DNA of 24,220 nt, taken from the NCBI RefSeq assembly GCF_964259225.1, contig NZ_CAXVKN010000034.1; one strand, written 5' to 3'. The position numbers and the translations under genes are program-made. Below, piece by piece: positions 22,328-24,220 of the stretch. The DNA is from Catenibacterium mitsuoka_A (GTDB lineage: Bacteria > Bacillota_I > Bacilli_A > Erysipelotrichales > Coprobacillaceae). Numbering within the stretch: the first letter of the stretch is position 1; the number at the start of each line of letters is the position of its first letter. A model generated the notes under the pieces. It saw only the letters and a list, made by a program, of their open reading frames with translations. It made no database searches and was not told the DNA's origin.

Positions 22328-22774
22328 ATGAAAGTTATTTTATTAGAAGATGTGAAAAAAGTTGGTAAGAAGGGTGAAATCGTTAATGTATCTGACGGTT
22401 ATGGACAGAACTTCTTAATTAAGAATGGTAAAGCTTTAATGGCAACAGAAACAGGTAAGAAGATTGTTGCTCAGCAGGAAGAAGAAAAGAAACAGGAAGA
22501 CTTAAAGAAGAAAGAAGAAGCTCAGGAACTTGCAAAGAAGCTTGAAACTATTGTAGTAGAATTCAAAGTAAAGACTGGTAAGGATGGTAAGAGCTTTGAT
22601 CATGTTTCTACAAAACATATCGCAAAGAAATTATTAGAAGAATATGGTATTAAGATTGATAAGAGAAAGTTCATCAATGCATATCCAGTAGGTGCTTTAG
22701 GAACTACTAAGTTGAAGATTGAACTTTATAAAGGTGTTATTGCGACTATCAATGTTCATTTATCTGAAAAATAA
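22328..22774 (+). CDS. rplI: 50S ribosomal protein L9
   Basis: This 148-residue protein has the L9 form: N-terminal domain MKVILLEDVKKVGKKGEIV with DGYGQNFLI, then a long lysine/glutamate-rich connecting helix (about residues 40-75) and a C-terminal domain (KSFDHVSTKHIAKKL onward). Its AGGGGTG ribosome binding site lies within the end of gdpP, showing tight coupling. Confidence 0.97.
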   Translation: MKVILLEDVKKVGKKGEIVNVSDGYGQNFLIKNGKALMATETGKKIVAQQEEEKKQEDLKKKEEAQELAKKLETIVVEFKVKTGKDGKSFDHVSTKHIAKKLLEEYGIKIDKRKFINAYPVGALGTTKLKIELYKGVIATINVHLSEK

Positions 22775-22785
22775 GGTGAATACTT

Positions 22786-24147
22786 ATGGATACAAGAGAA
22801 CTCCCTCATGACTTAGAGGCAGAACGTGCTTTATTAGGGGCGATGTTGATTGATAAGAATGCATGTAATGATGTCATTAACATGGCAACACCTCAGGATT
22901 TCTATCTTGATGCGCATCGACTGATCTTTACAGGCATGAAGTTCCTTCATGACGGTAATAAACCAATTGATGCCACTACAGTGACTGATTATTTAATTAA
23001 CCAGAAGATATTAGAAAAAGTAGGTGGAGTAGACTACTTATTGGTACTTGCAAATTCAGTACCAACAGTCGCTCATACACCACATTATCTTAAGATATTA
23101 AATGAGAAGTCATTACTTAGAAGGCTTATTAAAGAAGCTACAAACATTGTACAAGATGCTTATGGTGAAATTACTGATATTAATGATTTTATTGATACAG
23201 TAGAAAAAGATGTCTTAGAAGTCACTAGAGATAGAAATGCCGGTGAATTCAAGACAATTGAAAGTGTTGTACAGAATGTCACAGCCAGAATGAATCTCCT
23301 TCAGAAAAATGGTGGAGTTGTCTCTGGGGTAAAGACAGGCTATAAAGAATTAGATAAATTAACATCAGGCTTTCAGCCAGGTGATTTAGTTATTCTTGCA
23401 GCTAGACCTTCTGTAGGTAAAACAGCCTTTGCCTTGAATATTGGTTTTAACTCATCACTTAATAGTGAAGAAGCTGTCGCAATATTTTCACTAGAAATGC
23501 CTGCTGAACAGCTTGTAACCAGATTAATATGCTGTGCAGGATCTATTGATAACGATAAATTAAAAACAGGTGCGATTTTAAAAGAAAATGCGAATAAATA
23601 TTATGCAGCAGCAGATCGTGTCACACGTTGTAATTTATATATTGATGATACACCAGCTGTTAAGATTGGTGAAATTGCAGCCAAATGTAGAAGACTACAA
23701 AGAGAACAGGGATTAAAGATGGTTATTATCGATTACCTCCAGTTGATTTCTGGTCCATCTTCATCAAGAGAATCAAGACAGCAGGAAGTATCTGATATCT
23801 CTAGACAGTTAAAAGCACTAGCAAGAGAATTAAAGTGTCCCGTTATTGCCTTATCACAGCTTTCTCGTCAGGTTGAACAGCGTAAAGGAAAACCAATGTT
23901 GTCTGACTTAAGAGAATCTGGGGCTATCGAACAGGATGCCGATATTGTCGCTTTCCTTCATCGTGAAGACTATCAGAACAAAGAAAAAGAAGCAGAAACA
24001 AACGGCTTAACAGAAATTGTTGTGGCTAAGCACAGAAATGGTGCAACAGCCGATATCAGCCTTGTATTTGAAAAACAATACTCACGTTTCTCAGATTACT
24101 ATACAGGTCCAGAAAACCAGAACAGTGGTGAAGGACTTAGAATTTAA
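22786..24147 (+). CDS. dnaB: Replicative DNA helicase DnaB
   Basis: This 453-residue hexameric helicase drives the replication fork. The N-terminal DnaB domain (PHDLEAERALLGAML) is followed by a RecA-like motor with Walker A ARPSVGKTA (206-214), the SLEM motif near 235-238, Walker B IIDYLQL (314-320) and QLSRQVEQR further on. It has the usual length. An AAGGTGA ribosome binding site follows the rplI stop codon. It ends the yybS-gdpP-rplI-dnaB unit; a terminator-like hairpin follows. Confidence 0.97.
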   Translation: MDTRELPHDLEAERALLGAMLIDKNACNDVINMATPQDFYLDAHRLIFTGMKFLHDGNKPIDATTVTDYLINQKILEKVGGVDYLLVLANSVPTVAHTPHYLKILNEKSLLRRLIKEATNIVQDAYGEITDINDFIDTVEKDVLEVTRDRNAGEFKTIESVVQNVTARMNLLQKNGGVVSGVKTGYKELDKLTSGFQPGDLVILAARPSVGKTAFALNIGFNSSLNSEEAVAIFSLEMPAEQLVTRLICCAGSIDNDKLKTGAILKENANKYYAAADRVTRCNLYIDDTPAVKIGEIAAKCRRLQREQGLKMVIIDYLQLISGPSSSRESRQQEVSDISRQLKALARELKCPVIALSQLSRQVEQRKGKPMLSDLRESGAIEQDADIVAFLHREDYQNKEKEAETNGLTEIVVAKHRNGATADISLVFEKQYSRFSDYYTGPENQNSGEGLRI

Positions 24148-24192
24148 AAGAGGCTGTAACGGGTAAATAACTCATTATAGTTTCATAAAAAG

Positions 24193-24220
24193 CAAAAGAC
24201 GGACCGAGGTCCGTCTTTTG
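24193..24220 (+). terminator. Terminator-like hairpin after dnaB
   Basis: CAAAAGACGGAC (24193-24204) pairs with GTCCGTCTTTTG (24209-24220) around CGAG, a perfect 12-bp stem ending at the window edge. Any T-run beyond TTTT lies outside the window. The 45 bp between dnaB and the stem hold nothing recognisable. Confidence 0.7.

Overview
The window looks like chromosomal DNA from a low-GC, Gram-positive anaerobe of the Firmicutes. Gene content (DUF951, CsoR/CopA, YybS-GdpP-L9-DnaB, RpiR regulators, class B sortase, AGGAGG-type ribosome binding sites, very AT-rich spacers) fits the Erysipelotrichia/Coprobacillaceae group (Catenibacterium- or Kandleria-like). That placement is an inference from gene content, not from a search.

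Layout. 1-2760: a 38-bp perfect palindrome, an FAD-dependent dehydrogenase coupled to a DUF951 protein, a compact structured RNA closed by its own terminator stem, and an RpiR-type regulator broken by a -1 frameshift. 2757-4012 (minus): a secreted polysaccharide deacetylase and a PAP2 phosphatase. 4104-6598 (plus): ychF overlapping a class B sortase, then ispD. 6621-7837: promoter, likely S6:S18 autoregulatory leader, rpsF-ssb-rpsR and a strong terminator. 7838-8394: a gene-poor stretch of hairpins. 8395-11576 (minus): an RpiR regulator, then a SemiSWEET / GH1 6-phospho-beta-glucosidase / flavin-binding protein operon. 11698-16599 (plus): M18 aminopeptidase, a Cof-type HAD phosphatase, and a large translational GTPase fused to a Rae1/YacP-like ribonuclease domain. 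16610-19374 (minus): csoR and copA, the latter fused to a CopZ-like chaperone domain. 19465-24147 (plus): yybS, gdpP, rplI, dnaB.

How the genes work together. rpsF-ssb-rpsR and yybS-gdpP-rplI-dnaB are pieces of a replication/translation cluster that often lie close together in Firmicutes. Here they are separated by about 11.7 kb of sugar, peptidase, ribosome-rescue-like and copper genes. The copper unit is self-contained: a 19-bp CsoR-type operator sits exactly in the 17-bp spacer of its promoter. The sugar unit has its own regulator but no PTS transporter in view.

The most interesting element is the 838-residue fusion of an EF-G/TetM-like GTPase to a YacP-type NYN nuclease, two activities that both act at the ribosomal A site. 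Next are the copA-copZ fusion, which keeps an internal ribosome binding site and start for the chaperone part, the unassigned RNA at 1819-1942, and the hairpin-rich gap at 7838-8394. Six genes have their stop codon inside the terminator hairpin or its closing arm, a sign of a compact genome.
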